Source: Siccirubricoccus sp. G192
GTDB taxonomy: Bacteria; Pseudomonadota; Alphaproteobacteria; Acetobacterales; Acetobacteraceae
Reading direction: 5' to 3'
Length of the DNA stretch: 64,000 bases
Assembly (NCBI RefSeq): GCF_019084075.1
Contig: NZ_JAHREN010000001.1
Location: forward strand, 1,337,501-1,401,500
The notes beneath the pieces were generated by a model. That model made no database searches, had not been told where the DNA came from, and saw only the letters and a program-made list of their open reading frames with translations. The translations under genes and the position numbers were made by a program. Below, piece by piece: positions 19,301 through 26,926 of the stretch. Positions within the stretch are counted from its first letter, which is position 1, and each line of letters begins with the position of its first letter.

Positions 19301-20017
19301 GTGCAGACCGATGCGCGCGGCCTGCTGCGGGAGGCGCGGGCGAGCGGCCGGACCGCCGCGCAATCCGGCGCCTTCGAGCTCACCCTGGCGCCGCGCGGGC
19401 AGCGGCGGCTGCTGCACCTCACCGCCGAGGATGGCGGGGCGTTGCTGCAGGCGCTCGACCTCGCCGGGTCGATCCAGGGCGGCCGGCTGACGGTGGCGGC
19501 GGCCTATGACGAGTTGCGGCCAGGCGCGGCGCTGACCGGCACGGCGGAACTCGACCAGTTCGTGCTGCGCGACGCGCCGGCGGCGGCCAAGCTGCTCCAG
19601 GCCATGACGCTCTATGGCATGGTGGAGGCGATGCAGGGCGGCAGCGGGCTGGTCTTCTCCCGCCTGGTCGCGCCCTTCAGCCTGACGCCGGAGGCGCTGG
19701 CGCTCAACGATGCGCGGGCCTTCTCCGCCTCGCTCGGCATCACCGCGAAGGGGCGGATCTGGCGGCGGCAGCGGATCGCGGACATCCAGGGCACGATCGT
19801 GCCGGCCTACGTGTTCAATACCCTGCTCGGCAATATCCCCATCCTCGGGCGGCTGTTCAGCCCGGAGGCTGGCGGCGGGCTCTTCGCCGCCACCTTCCGC
19901 GTCCAGGGGCCGCTGGCCGACCCGGCGGTGACGGTGAATCCGCTGGCGGCGCTGACGCCGGGCTTCCTGCGCGGCCTTTTCGGCATCCTGGAGCCGGGGC
20001 GCGCCCCGGCGCGCTGA
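16331..20017 (+). CDS. Large AsmA/YhdP-like envelope protein
   Basis: The 1228-residue protein has one N-terminal membrane anchor (LLSAALALLLVAALGLAGLAW, about residues 23-43) followed by a long periplasmic beta-rich region with DUF3971-like and AsmA-like C-terminal sequence. The end, TAKGRIWRRQRIADIQGTIV and AYVFNTLLGNIPILGRLFS, is typical of YhdP/TamB-type bridge proteins thought to move phospholipid to the outer membrane. Reading is open far upstream, but ATG 16331 (MSRSSSRREG) directly precedes the anchor and is the natural start. It diverges from glnE. Confidence 0.8.
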   Translation: MSRSSSRREGVTPRLGQALRWLKRLLSAALALLLVAALGLAGLAWRLAQGPLALAPLAREIERAVNRPGGPRVEIAEAAIAWEGWRGGTAPLDIRLSGVRLLDAAGTTRMDLPDAAVTLSLRALLRGTLAPATIALHDPRVVLVRAEDGSFGLAPEAPGGTAPPEAATDADAGEALLGLLRELMQPISHRSAHGALRRIRLEGGEIVVMDRALGRSWSLSEPRIDIRRAASGGLVAEGAASILSGSMVVPVRLTGSAQGTPQGTPMRLSLGIALPALRPPQLAEIWPPLAPLAVLDAPVSLAATAEFDAEARPERVHARLAAERGALALGPGRRLPFAALEAALEGSGRALRLTGARLALPGGPGAPGPSFAATGEAMLRDGAWAASLDLRAEPLPVAALAAAWPPDLSPEARQAALGALAAGTLREARLHLAVTAPEVLDRVDLAEAQLALAANGAVFGLGAGRRLATETAELAATLTPGALRLDRVVLRLPRGPAGPGSGPGSGATGPVVTASGEAVRQGALWRGRLGLGLDAVRFAGLAAHWPEGVVPGARDWIIQNVTAGEIRNGAWRIEAEAPDTLDAVRLVGLTGTAAASDATVHWLRPIPPLRGVSGSVEFTPTEVTIRGSGGRQLTADGGRSGLELREATVRFHSLDASPGQAEITVQLAGPLADAVAVVRHPRLKLFERRPLKLSVAAGQVDARLQVGFPLWADLPMEALRLRATARITEARLPGALLDQELGRANLDLVVDTESLKLSGQGLLVDAPVRLAMDMDFRAGPPAQVTERATLTGRMDGRQLDRLGLEARQVLAGPVALEARYERRRSGQGQVALRGDLRDAWLGVEAAGWAKRPGTPGSAEAMLRLQGDALQSLDSFRLEALELALRGRASFGPRSRLERVEITEGIFGGSRFIGEVRRPEREGGPWMAGLHGPLLDLRPLLGAPGHAEGGGAPTPQAAPAAGESGPPMLLDLRFDRVTMGEARNLLGVQGRVQTDARGLLREARASGRTAAQSGAFELTLAPRGQRRLLHLTAEDGGALLQALDLAGSIQGGRLTVAAAYDELRPGAALTGTAELDQFVLRDAPAAAKLLQAMTLYGMVEAMQGGSGLVFSRLVAPFSLTPEALALNDARAFSASLGITAKGRIWRRQRIADIQGTIVPAYVFNTLLGNIPILGRLFSPEAGGGLFAATFRVQGPLADPAVTVNPLAALTPGFLRGLFGILEPGRAPAR

Positions 20018-20039
20018 GGCCGCCAGGGGACCGGGCATG

Positions 20040-20747
20040 TCACGCCGGTTCCATCCAGCGGCTGATGCGGCGGCGGCCGGCGCAGAGGCGGAGCAGGCCG
20101 GAGAGGCCCTGCAGGGCGCCGCGCGGCGGGCGCCAGCCGGGGTGGCGGGCCAGGCGATGCAGGAGGGCGGGCAGGAGCGGCAGCAGCCTTTCGGACAAAT
20201 CCGGGTCGGGCAGCAGCACCGCGGGCGCGGGCAGGGCGGAGTGGAGCCGCAGCCGGCGGGCCAGCAGGATGGCGCGCAGCCCCATGACGCGGACCGCGCG
20301 GCGGAAGGCGCAGCAGATGAGATAGGCGAGGTTTCCCAAAGCCGGCGGGCAGGTCGGGCAGGCGACCTCGGCCAGCAGCCGGGCCCAGAGATGGGCGCGG
20401 GCCCAGCGGCGATGGGTGCGGGAGACGGTATCCGGCTTGCCATGCTCGGGCGGCAGTTGCGCCCAGGCGCCGCGGCCGCCGCGCGGGTGCTTCAGGGTGA
20501 CGGCGCGGAAGATGGCATCCAGCCGGGCACGGGTGTCCTTGGGCGGGCGGCCGGCGCGGCGCGTCAGGCTGAGGCCGCAGCCATGGGCGGCGAGGAAGGG
20601 GGCGATGGCTTCCCATTCGGGATCGGTGAGCGGGGCCCAGGGGCGGGGCGGGGTGCGGCAGCGGATCGGGTCGAGGGAGAGGCGGTGGACCAGGTCGAGG
20701 CTGGTGGGGAAGTCCGGGGGGAGGAGGCTGGGCATGGGGTGGGGCAT
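20040..20747 (-). CDS. IS5-like transposase N-terminal (DUF4096) domain protein, possibly domesticated
   Basis: The 235-residue product has PLTDPEWEAIAPFLAAHG and GRPPKDTRARLDAIFRAVTL, the N-terminal domain of IS5-type transposases, and a following THRRWARAHLWARLL helix. The DDE catalytic half is absent; instead the C-terminal 120 residues (YLICCAFRRAVRVMGLRAIL onward) are basic, leucine-rich and unlike a transposase. The ATG at 20747 (MPHPMPSLL) or 20735 (MPSLL) is more likely than 20948, which would overlap the promoter region of vapB. It may be a decayed element or an exapted DNA-binding protein; the long, uninterrupted frame slightly favours the latter. Confidence 0.5.
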   Translation of the reverse strand: MPHPMPSLLPPDFPTSLDLVHRLSLDPIRCRTPPRPWAPLTDPEWEAIAPFLAAHGCGLSLTRRAGRPPKDTRARLDAIFRAVTLKHPRGGRGAWAQLPPEHGKPDTVSRTHRRWARAHLWARLLAEVACPTCPPALGNLAYLICCAFRRAVRVMGLRAILLARRLRLHSALPAPAVLLPDPDLSERLLPLLPALLHRLARHPGWRPPRGALQGLSGLLRLCAGRRRISRWMEPA

Positions 20748-20885
20748 CCGCGGCCAGGGGAGGGCGCAGAGTAACAGGAATATATTCCATATTGCAAGAG
20801 GAATGAAGAGGCGCGGGCTGGATCTGGCATAGCCCATTCGCCATGGCTTAGGATGGCCACCATGGCATGATCGAGGAGGCGCACC

Positions 20886-21128
20886 ATGAAGGTGCGCGTG
20901 ATGCCGGACGGCCGGCTGAGCCTGCCGGCCGAACTCCGCAGGAAGCACGGCCTCGCGCAGGGTGGCGAGGTGATCGTCGAGGACCTGGGCGACGCGATCG
21001 TGCTGCGGACGCTCGACCAGGTCGTGAGCCGGGCGCAGGCGCTGAGCCGGAGGCTCGTGGCCGGTCAGCCCGGCGGCACGGTCGATGACTTCCTGGCGGA
21101 GCGGGCGCGCGAGGCGGAGGCCGAATAG
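20886..21128 (+). CDS. vapB: AbrB/MazE-type antitoxin (VapB)
   Basis: The 80-residue protein begins MKVRVMPDGRLSLPAELRRK and continues HGLAQGGEVIVEDLGDAIVL, the swapped-hairpin SpoVT/AbrB DNA-binding domain of VapB and MazE antitoxins. The C-terminal tail (DDFLAERAREAEAE) is the expected toxin-binding segment. A good ribosome-binding site (gaggag) lies upstream. It is 2 bp from a PIN toxin gene, so the two form a VapBC module, and VapB is expected to bind its own promoter at about 20748-20885. It sits among transposase remnants, consistent with a mobile stabilisation module. Confidence 0.85.
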   Translation: MKVRVMPDGRLSLPAELRRKHGLAQGGEVIVEDLGDAIVLRTLDQVVSRAQALSRRLVAGQPGGTVDDFLAERAREAEAE

Positions 21129-21130
21129 CG

Positions 21131-21514
21131 GTGGTGGTGCTCGACGCCTCGGCGCTGCTCGCGCTGCTGCTGAGGGAGTCCGGGGCGGAGCGGGTGAAGA
21201 CGGTGCTCGACGGCGCGGCCATGGCGGCAGTGAACCTGGCCGAGGTCATCAGCCACTACGCCAGGCCCGGCGCTGCGCGCCCGGATATCGAGGCCCTGCT
21301 GCGGCCCCTGCCGATCCGGGTGCTGCCGGTGGATGCCGCGCTCTCCTACGAGGCCGGGATGCTGCGGCGGATCACGCTGGAACGGGGGCTCTCGCTGGGG
21401 GACCGCTACTGCCTGGCCCTGGCGAAGCGCGAGGGCCTGCCGGCGCTGACCGCCGAACGGCGCTGGCCGGAGATTGCGGCGGAGGCGGGCGTGGCGATGG
21501 AGGTGATCCGGTAG
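21131..21514 (+). CDS. vapC: PIN-domain ribonuclease toxin (VapC)
   Basis: The 127-residue protein starts at a GTG two bases after vapB. It has the acidic PIN catalytic residues: D5 in VVLDASALLA, E38 in VNLAEVISH and D91 in LSLGDRYCLALA, near the C-terminal strand GLPALTAERRWPEI. VapC toxins cleave tRNA or rRNA when freed from VapB. All key acidic residues are present, so the toxin looks functional. Confidence 0.87.
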   Translation: MVVLDASALLALLLRESGAERVKTVLDGAAMAAVNLAEVISHYARPGAARPDIEALLRPLPIRVLPVDAALSYEAGMLRRITLERGLSLGDRYCLALAKREGLPALTAERRWPEIAAEAGVAMEVIR

Positions 21515-21617
21515 GGGTGGAGGGCGGTGCGGCTGTTCCTCCGAGGGCGGGCTGCATGGTAGCGAAGGCCGGCGCAGCCTCGTCCCGCAACAGGCGCCCG
21601 GCGCGTGGGCGCTCCGT

Positions 21618-21680
21618 AGAGCTTTTAGGGTGATGGTGCGGTAAATGGCGTCCAGCCGGGCGCACGCGTCCAGATTGTGG
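21618..21680 (-). pseudogene. IS5-like transposase fragment
   Basis: The minus strand reads NLDACARLDAIYRTITLKAL, which parallels TRARLDAIFRAVTLK in the 20040-20747 protein and in IS5-type transposases. Only about 20 residues survive. The rest of 21515-21875 has no supported gene, so this gap is best seen as IS debris between vapC and the SugE gene. Confidence 0.5.
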
Positions 21681-21875
21681 GAGCGCGCAGACCTACAGGT
21701 CATACTAACCGCCCTAAGAAATGACCTGTCGCGACCCATACCGAACTTGCTGGAAGGGGCAGGCTTGAGGGAATACGCCATCCCGCGCCCCGCCTCCCTT
21801 CCCGAAGATGGAGGCCCTTGGAACGACGGAGACCAGCATTGACCTTCCTCTAGCCACACGTATCTAAGCGGCGCG

Positions 21876-21939
21876 AGGCCACGTCCTCCCCCTCCAGGGG
21901 TCCAAGTCCGGGACGACCCGGCAGCTTGTTCAAAGGAGG
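21876..21939 (+). promoter_or_regulatory. Candidate guanidine-II (mini-ykkC) riboswitch upstream of the SMR exporter
   Basis: A perfect 5-bp stem CCGGG/CCCGG closes the loop ACGA at 21908-21921, exactly the ACGR-loop hairpin of guanidine-II riboswitches, and it ends 10 bases before the ribosome-binding site AAAGGAGG (21932-21939). A second hairpin is required. The best candidate, GAGG/CCTC at 21876-21889, has the loop CCACGT, which is not the canonical ACGR. The downstream gene encodes a SugE/Gdx-type guanidinium exporter, the classical target of this riboswitch. Support is therefore partial: one hairpin fits, the other only roughly. Confidence 0.4.
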
Positions 21940-21944
21940 CTATC

Positions 21945-22265
21945 GTGGCGTGGCTTTCTCTCGTTGTCGCTGGTCTGTTTGAGATCCTCTGGGCCTTCAC
22001 GATGAAGCAGTCGGAGGGCTTCACGCGTCCCTGGCCCTCCATTATCACCTTGGTCGCGATGCTGGTGAGCTTTGGATTGCTCTCTTGGTCGATGCGAGTT
22101 CTTCCGCTTGGTACTGCCTATACGATATGGACTGGGATTGGAGCAGTTGGCGCATTCCTCGTCGGCATTGCCGTTCTGGGTGAGGCGGCTACTCCCCTGC
22201 GGATTCTGGCAGCCGTCCTGATCGTGAGCGGCCTTGTACTCATGAAGCTGTCCAGCACGGACTAA
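21945..22265 (+). CDS. sugE: SMR-family exporter, SugE/Gdx type (guanidinium exporter)
   Basis: The 106-residue protein has four membrane helices and starts with GTG after the strong site AAAGGAGG. E13 in VAGLFEILWAF is the conserved proton- and substrate-binding glutamate of small multidrug resistance proteins. PLGTAYTIWTGIGAVGAFL is the SMR signature, and the WAFTMKQSEGF region is typical of the SugE/Gdx branch, which exports guanidinium in exchange for protons as an antiparallel dimer. No partner gene is present, fitting a homodimer. The surrounding IS fragments suggest it arrived with mobile DNA. Confidence 0.87.
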   Translation: MAWLSLVVAGLFEILWAFTMKQSEGFTRPWPSIITLVAMLVSFGLLSWSMRVLPLGTAYTIWTGIGAVGAFLVGIAVLGEAATPLRILAAVLIVSGLVLMKLSSTD

Positions 22266-22500
22266 AGAGCTTGGGTTTTGGCGGGACAGCCGTCCTTCGA
22301 CTGTCCTGCAAACCGTCGTTTATGGAACAGGTTAGGCCGAAGGTCTGGTTCCACCCAAACCGGTCATTCCTTGGGGCGGTTGGTATCAGAGTCCAAACAA
22401 GGTGTTTGCACTCCTGTACGTCCGCGCGTCCTCGCAGGCGACCGGGACTGTCGGCATTTCCGTGTGTTGCCGGTCATGAGGGAAAGGAAGGAGCTCCCCC

Positions 22501-22593
22501 ATGGCTCGCAGGAAGGCACCGCACATCGCAGATGAGTTGCTGGATCGGTTTCTGTCCGGCACCGATGCCGCAACCGCCCTGCCGCAGGGCGGC
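22501..22593 (+). pseudogene. IS256-family transposase N-terminal fragment
   Basis: MARRKAPHIADELLDRFLSG followed by TDAATALPQGG matches the start of IS256/Mutator-type transposases, with a ggaaaggaaggagc ribosome-binding region in front. It ends after about 31 residues, exactly where the stop codon of the leftward dehydratase gene begins (22594). The preceding 22440-22500 probably contains the IS256 left end. The catalytic DDE part is gone. Confidence 0.65.
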
Positions 22594-24550
22594 CTACCGC
22601 ACCGCCTGCTGCTCCGCCGCGCCCTCCGCGTTGTGGTCGAACTCCGGCACCAGCCGCGCCAATTGCGCCAGCGCCACCCTTGGGCTGCCCCCCCCGGCAG
22701 GCCGCCGCGATCTCGTCGATCGCCCGCCCGACCAGCGCCGGGTCCGCGGTGCGCGGCGTGGCCACCATCAGCCCGGCGAAGGCGGTCGGGCGCGGCGGCT
22801 CCTGGCCGTGGAACAGCTCCTCATACAGTTTCTCGCCGGGGCGGAGCCCGGTGAAGCGGATCTCCACATCCTCCTCCGGCCGCAGCCCCGCCAGCCGGAT
22901 CATCCGCCGCGCCAGGTCCACGATCTTCACCGGCTTGCCCATGTCGAGCACGAAGATGCCGCCCTCGGCCAGTTCCGGCGGCTGGTCGGCGCGGTCTTCC
23001 GCCCCGATCACGCTGGCCTGCAGCACCAGCCCCACCGCCTCCCGCACCGTCATGAAGTAGCGGCGCATGTCCGGGTGCGTCACCGTCAGCGGCCCGCCGC
23101 GCTCCAACTGGCGGCGGAACAGCGGCACCACGGAGCCGGTGGAGCCCAGCACATTGCCGAAGCGCACGGTGACGCAGCGCATGCCCGTCCCCGCCTGGCG
23201 CGCCTCCCGCTCCAGCGCCTGGCAATACATCTCGGCCAGGCGCTTGCTGGCGCCCATCACGCTGGTCGGGTTCACCGCCTTGTCGGTGGAGATGAAGACC
23301 ATGGCCCGGCAGCCCACCGCCCGCGCCGCATCGGCCACGATCCGGGTGCCGAGCGCATTGGTCAGCAGCCCCTCCAGCGGGTCGTTCTCCACCATTGGCA
23401 CGTGTTTCAGGGCGGCGGCGTGGAAGACCAGCTCCGGGCGGATCTCCTCGAAGAGGCGGCGGATGCGGGCCTCGTCGCGCACATCGGCCAGCACGGCGCG
23501 GCGCGGCACGTCCGGGTGGCGCTCGCGCAGTTCCAGGTCGATCTCGTAGAGCACGTATTCGCCGTGGTCGAGCAGGGTGAGCTGCGCCGGGCCCAGCGCC
23601 GCCACCTGCCGCGCCAGTTCGCCGCCGATGGTGCCGCCGGCGCCGGTCACCAGCACGCGGCGGCCCTGGATCAGGCGGGCCATGCCCTCGCGGTCCAGCG
23701 GCACCTGCGGCCGGTCCAGCAGGTCCTCGATCACCACCGGGCGGAGCTGCACCCGCTGCCCATCCTTGCCGTCCAGCCGGTCGGCCAGCCGGCGCGTGGC
23801 CGGGTTGAGGTTGGTGACGGAGGGCGCGCGCCGCACCGGCACGCCATGCCGGTCCGCGGCATCCAGCAGGCGTTCCAGCGCCAGGCCCTGCACGTGCTGC
23901 GTGGTCAGCACGATCAGCGCCGGCAGGCGGTGCTCCGCCCGCATCCGCTCCAGCACCGGCCCGATATCGTCGGCGGTGCCGAGGATCGGGTGGCCCTGGA
24001 TGCGCCGCCCCGCCTGGCGGGAGCGCATGGAGAGGATGCCCACCACCCGGAAGCCCGGCGCGCGGTCCTGCGCCAGGGCGCGGATGAAGATGTCGGCGCC
24101 GTCGCCCGCCCCCACCAGCAGCACCGGCTGCGGCGCCAGGCCGGTATCCGGGCCGCGCCGGGAATGGTGGATGCGCCCGGCGATGCGCGGCGCGCCGAGG
24201 CAGGCCGCCAGCACCAGCGCGTGGATCACCGGGAAGGCCGGGGTCTCCGGCCGCCAGGCGCCGAGCAGGAGCAGCCCGGCCCAGAACAGCACCGCCCCGC
24301 CCAGCGCTGCCGCGGCGATGCCGAGCAGGTCCGGCAGCCCGGCATAGCGCCAGTATTGCTGCGGCAGCCGCACCGGCAGCCCGGCCGCCAGCAGCGCCGC
24401 CACCGCGCCAGGCAGGGCACCAAGCCACCAGAGGGCGGGCGGCCAGGCCCCGGGCGTCGCGAGCAGCAGCGCCGCCGGCAGGGCCAGGGCGGCGAGGACA
24501 CTGTCGAGCAGCAGGTTCAGCAGGATGCGGTGCGGCGCGCGGCGAGCCAT
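22594..24550 (-). CDS. Membrane-bound nucleotide-sugar 4,6-dehydratase, WbpM/PglF/CapD type (frameshift near the C-terminus)
   Basis: The ~650-residue enzyme has four N-terminal membrane segments, a cytoplasmic Rossmann sensor domain (LLVGAGDGADIFIRAL) and a second SDR domain with VTGAGGTIGGEL. The catalytic motif reads STDKAVNPTSVMGASKR: Met replaces the usual Tyr, giving the S-M-K triad of the WbpM/PglF group that makes UDP-4-keto-6-deoxy-GlcNAc. An eight-C run (22688-22695 on the plus strand) shifts the frame after AAACRG. With one base fewer it continues SPRVALAQLARLVPEFDHNA and stops at 22594-22596. It is the last gene of the leftward glycan operon and its stop abuts an IS256 fragment. 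Confidence 0.85.
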
Positions 24551-24557
24551 GCCGCCG

Positions 24558-25808
24558 CTATAAGCCGGGCAGGGGCGCGGGGCCAGCCTCCGCAGGACCG
24601 CGATCGCCCGAGGCGGCAAGGCCGAGGGCGTGAATCGCCGTCCCTGGCAGAAGACCGCGATCGCCTGGGATGTGAACCGCCGCCGGCAACGGTGCGAGGT
24701 GGTGATAGAGCGCCACCAGCCGTGCCGCCTCGCCCGGCCAGGCATAGCGGGTGAGCGCCGCCTGCCGCCCCGCGGCGCCGAGCGCGGCCCGCCGGGCCGG
24801 GTCCGCGAGGCCCGCGATGGCGGCGGCGATGGCGGCGGGGGCGGCGGTATCCACCAGCGCGCCGCAACCGGAATCGCGCAGCACGGCGGCCACTTCCTCG
24901 GCGAAGGCGGGGGCGATCACCGGCAGCCCGGCCAGCATGCAGTCGAACAGCTTGTGCGGCAGGGCCAGCCGGTGGTTCTCCTCGCCCGGCTGGAACAGCA
25001 CCAGGCCGATATCGCTTTCGGCGAGCCGCGCCAGGGCCTCGGCATGCGGCATCCAGGCCAATTGCTCGATCCGGCCGGCAAGGCCGAGCGCCGCGGCGCG
25101 GGCCGTGAATGCCGCCCCGCTGCCATCGGTGAAGCGGCCGATCAGCCGGAGCCGGGTGCCGGGCGGGCAGAGCGCCAGCGCCTCCAGCATCTGCGGCCAG
25201 CCGCGGCTGCGCCCCAGCGCCCCGGCATGGACGAGGGTGAGGGGGCCGGGGGCGTGCCGGCGCGGCACCACCGGCACCGGCATGGCGTAATTCCGCACCG
25301 CGACGATGGGGGTGGCCCGGCCGCCGCCGAAATCCGCGTCCAGCCCGTCCTTGGCCACCACCACCGCATCGGCGGCGCGGCCGGCGGCGCGGCAGGCCAG
25401 GCGCAGCGCGCCCCGCGCCAGCGGCCGCAGCAGGGCGGGCAGCCGGGCATCGAGGCGGCTCGGGTAGTGCTCATGCACGTCCAGCACCACGCGGGCGCCG
25501 TTCCGCCGCGCGGCGAGCAGGGCGGCGAGCCAGGCATCGGGCTCGCTGGCATGCAGCACCGCGGCGCCGCTGGCGGCGGCCCGGCGGGCCAGGGCGGGCA
25601 GGCCGAGCAGCCGGCCAGCCCAGCCGGGGCGGCGGGGATATGTCTCGATCGCCACCCCCGCCACCGCACAGGGCGCCGTGGCGGGTCCGGGCGCCAGGTG
25701 CCGCACCCGCCAGCCCGCGGCGGCCAGCGCCGCGCCCTCCTTGCGCACCACCCGGATGTCGTCCGGCGGATGGGCCGCCGACAGCAGCAGGACCAGCGGC
25801 GCGCTCAT
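24558..25808 (-). CDS. Glycosyltransferase, GT4 type
   Basis: The 416-residue protein is a GT-B glycosyltransferase. The N-terminal domain has LLLSAAHPPDDIRVVRKEGA and VVLDVHEHYPSR, and the C-terminal donor-binding domain has LTLVHAGALGRSRGWPQMLE, GLVLFQPGEENHRLALPHKL and LPVIAP. The EXnE-like PGEENHRLALPHK region is where the nucleotide sugar would bind. The start overlaps the stop of wecB by 4 bp and the end is 8 bp from the dehydratase start, so it is firmly inside the operon. The C-terminal 30 residues are low-complexity. The sugar transferred is unknown. Confidence 0.8.
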   Translation of the reverse strand: MSAPLVLLLSAAHPPDDIRVVRKEGAALAAAGWRVRHLAPGPATAPCAVAGVAIETYPRRPGWAGRLLGLPALARRAAASGAAVLHASEPDAWLAALLAARRNGARVVLDVHEHYPSRLDARLPALLRPLARGALRLACRAAGRAADAVVVAKDGLDADFGGGRATPIVAVRNYAMPVPVVPRRHAPGPLTLVHAGALGRSRGWPQMLEALALCPPGTRLRLIGRFTDGSGAAFTARAAALGLAGRIEQLAWMPHAEALARLAESDIGLVLFQPGEENHRLALPHKLFDCMLAGLPVIAPAFAEEVAAVLRDSGCGALVDTAAPAAIAAAIAGLADPARRAALGAAGRQAALTRYAWPGEAARLVALYHHLAPLPAAVHIPGDRGLLPGTAIHALGLAASGDRGPAEAGPAPLPGL

Positions 25809-26926
25809 GCCGCCATCCCCAGGTATTCGCCAAGATGCGCCACCATCCGCGCCCCCGCCCCGCCATCCCAGAGCGGGATCGGCCGGGCGCGCGGCCAGGC
25901 GCCAGCCAGCACCTGCCGCACCGCGCCGGCCAGCGCCTCCGGCGGCACCAGGCGGCTCGACCCCGTCGCCACCGTCAGCGGCCTTTCGGTGGAGGGGCGG
26001 AGCGTCAGGCAGGGCAGGTCGAGCGCCGTCGCCTCCTCCTGCACGCCGCCGCTGTCGGTGGCGACCAGCCGGGCATGGGCGAGCAGGCCGAGGAAATCGA
26101 GATAGGCCAGCGGCGGCAGCAGCCGCACCCCCGGCGGCACCGCCAGCCCATGCGCGGCGAGGCGGGCGCGGGCGCGCGGATGCAGCGGCCAGACCAAAGG
26201 TAGCAGGGCGGCGGCCTCGGCCAAGCCGCGCAGCAGCCGGGCGAAGGCGGGCGCGTCATCCACATTGGCGGCGCGGTGCAGGGTGACGACGCCATAGCCG
26301 CCTGGCGCCAGCCCCTCCGGCAGCGGCCGGGCGCGGGCGGCGGGCAGGCTGCGGCGCAGCGTGTCCACCATCGCATTGCCGACTGCGCGGGTCCGCGCCG
26401 GATCATGGCCCTCGGCCAGCAGCCGGGCGGCGCTGGCCTCGTCCGGCGCCCAAAGAAGCGTGGCGATGGCGTCGATGGCGCGGCGGTTGATCTCCTCCGG
26501 CATGTCCGGCTCGGGCGCGCGCAGCCCGGCTTCCAGATGCGCCACCGGCAGCGCCAGCTTGCGCGCCGCCAACGCCGCGGCCAGCGCCCCGTCCACATCC
26601 CCGGCCACCACGACCAGGGCCGGGCGGCGGGCGCGCCAGGCGGCCTCGGCGGCGATCATGGTGCGGCCGGTCAGCTCGGCATGGCTGCCGCCGCCGATGC
26701 CGAGCGCGATCTCCGGCGCCGGCAGGCCGAGATCGCCGAGATGGCCGCCAAACAGGGCGGGGTCGTGGTGCTGCCCGGTATGCAGCAGCAGCGGGCGCAG
26801 CGGCAGGGGCGAGGCGGCCAGCGCCCGCCACAGCGCGGCGAGCTTGGGCAGGTTGGGCCGGGCGGCGGCGACCAGGTGCAGTTCTGGCCGGGGCCTCGCC
26901 ACCGCATTGCCATCCCGGCCGGTCAT
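25805..26926 (-). CDS. wecB: UDP-N-acetylglucosamine 2-epimerase (non-hydrolysing)
   Basis: The 373-residue protein has the WecB fold: LLLHTGQHHDPALFGGHLGD near residue 45, VVVAGDVDGALAAALAARKL, VAHLEAGLRAPEPDMPEEIN and TDSGGVQEEATAL are all family motifs that bind the UDP sugar. It converts UDP-GlcNAc to UDP-ManNAc, or epimerises a related amino sugar at C2, supplying the operon's glycosyltransferases. It overlaps both neighbours by 4 bp (ATGA-type coupling). With a WbpM-like dehydratase and a WbuB-like transferase it recalls FucNAc-type pathways, but no reductase of the CapF type is present here. Confidence 0.88.
   Translation of the reverse strand: MTGRDGNAVARPRPELHLVAAARPNLPKLAALWRALAASPLPLRPLLLHTGQHHDPALFGGHLGDLGLPAPEIALGIGGGSHAELTGRTMIAAEAAWRARRPALVVVAGDVDGALAAALAARKLALPVAHLEAGLRAPEPDMPEEINRRAIDAIATLLWAPDEASAARLLAEGHDPARTRAVGNAMVDTLRRSLPAARARPLPEGLAPGGYGVVTLHRAANVDDAPAFARLLRGLAEAAALLPLVWPLHPRARARLAAHGLAVPPGVRLLPPLAYLDFLGLLAHARLVATDSGGVQEEATALDLPCLTLRPSTERPLTVATGSSRLVPPEALAGAVRQVLAGAWPRARPIPLWDGGAGARMVAHLGEYLGMAA

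Noticed and set aside
16343..20443. 1366-codon minus-strand frame over the AsmA-like gene
   Set aside because: The composition is Gln/Arg/Ala-rich with no domain, and the plus strand encodes a recognisable envelope protein.
22271..24754. 827-codon plus-strand frame
   Set aside because: It is mostly antisense to the dehydratase gene; only the IS256 fragment, in another reading frame, has meaning on this strand.
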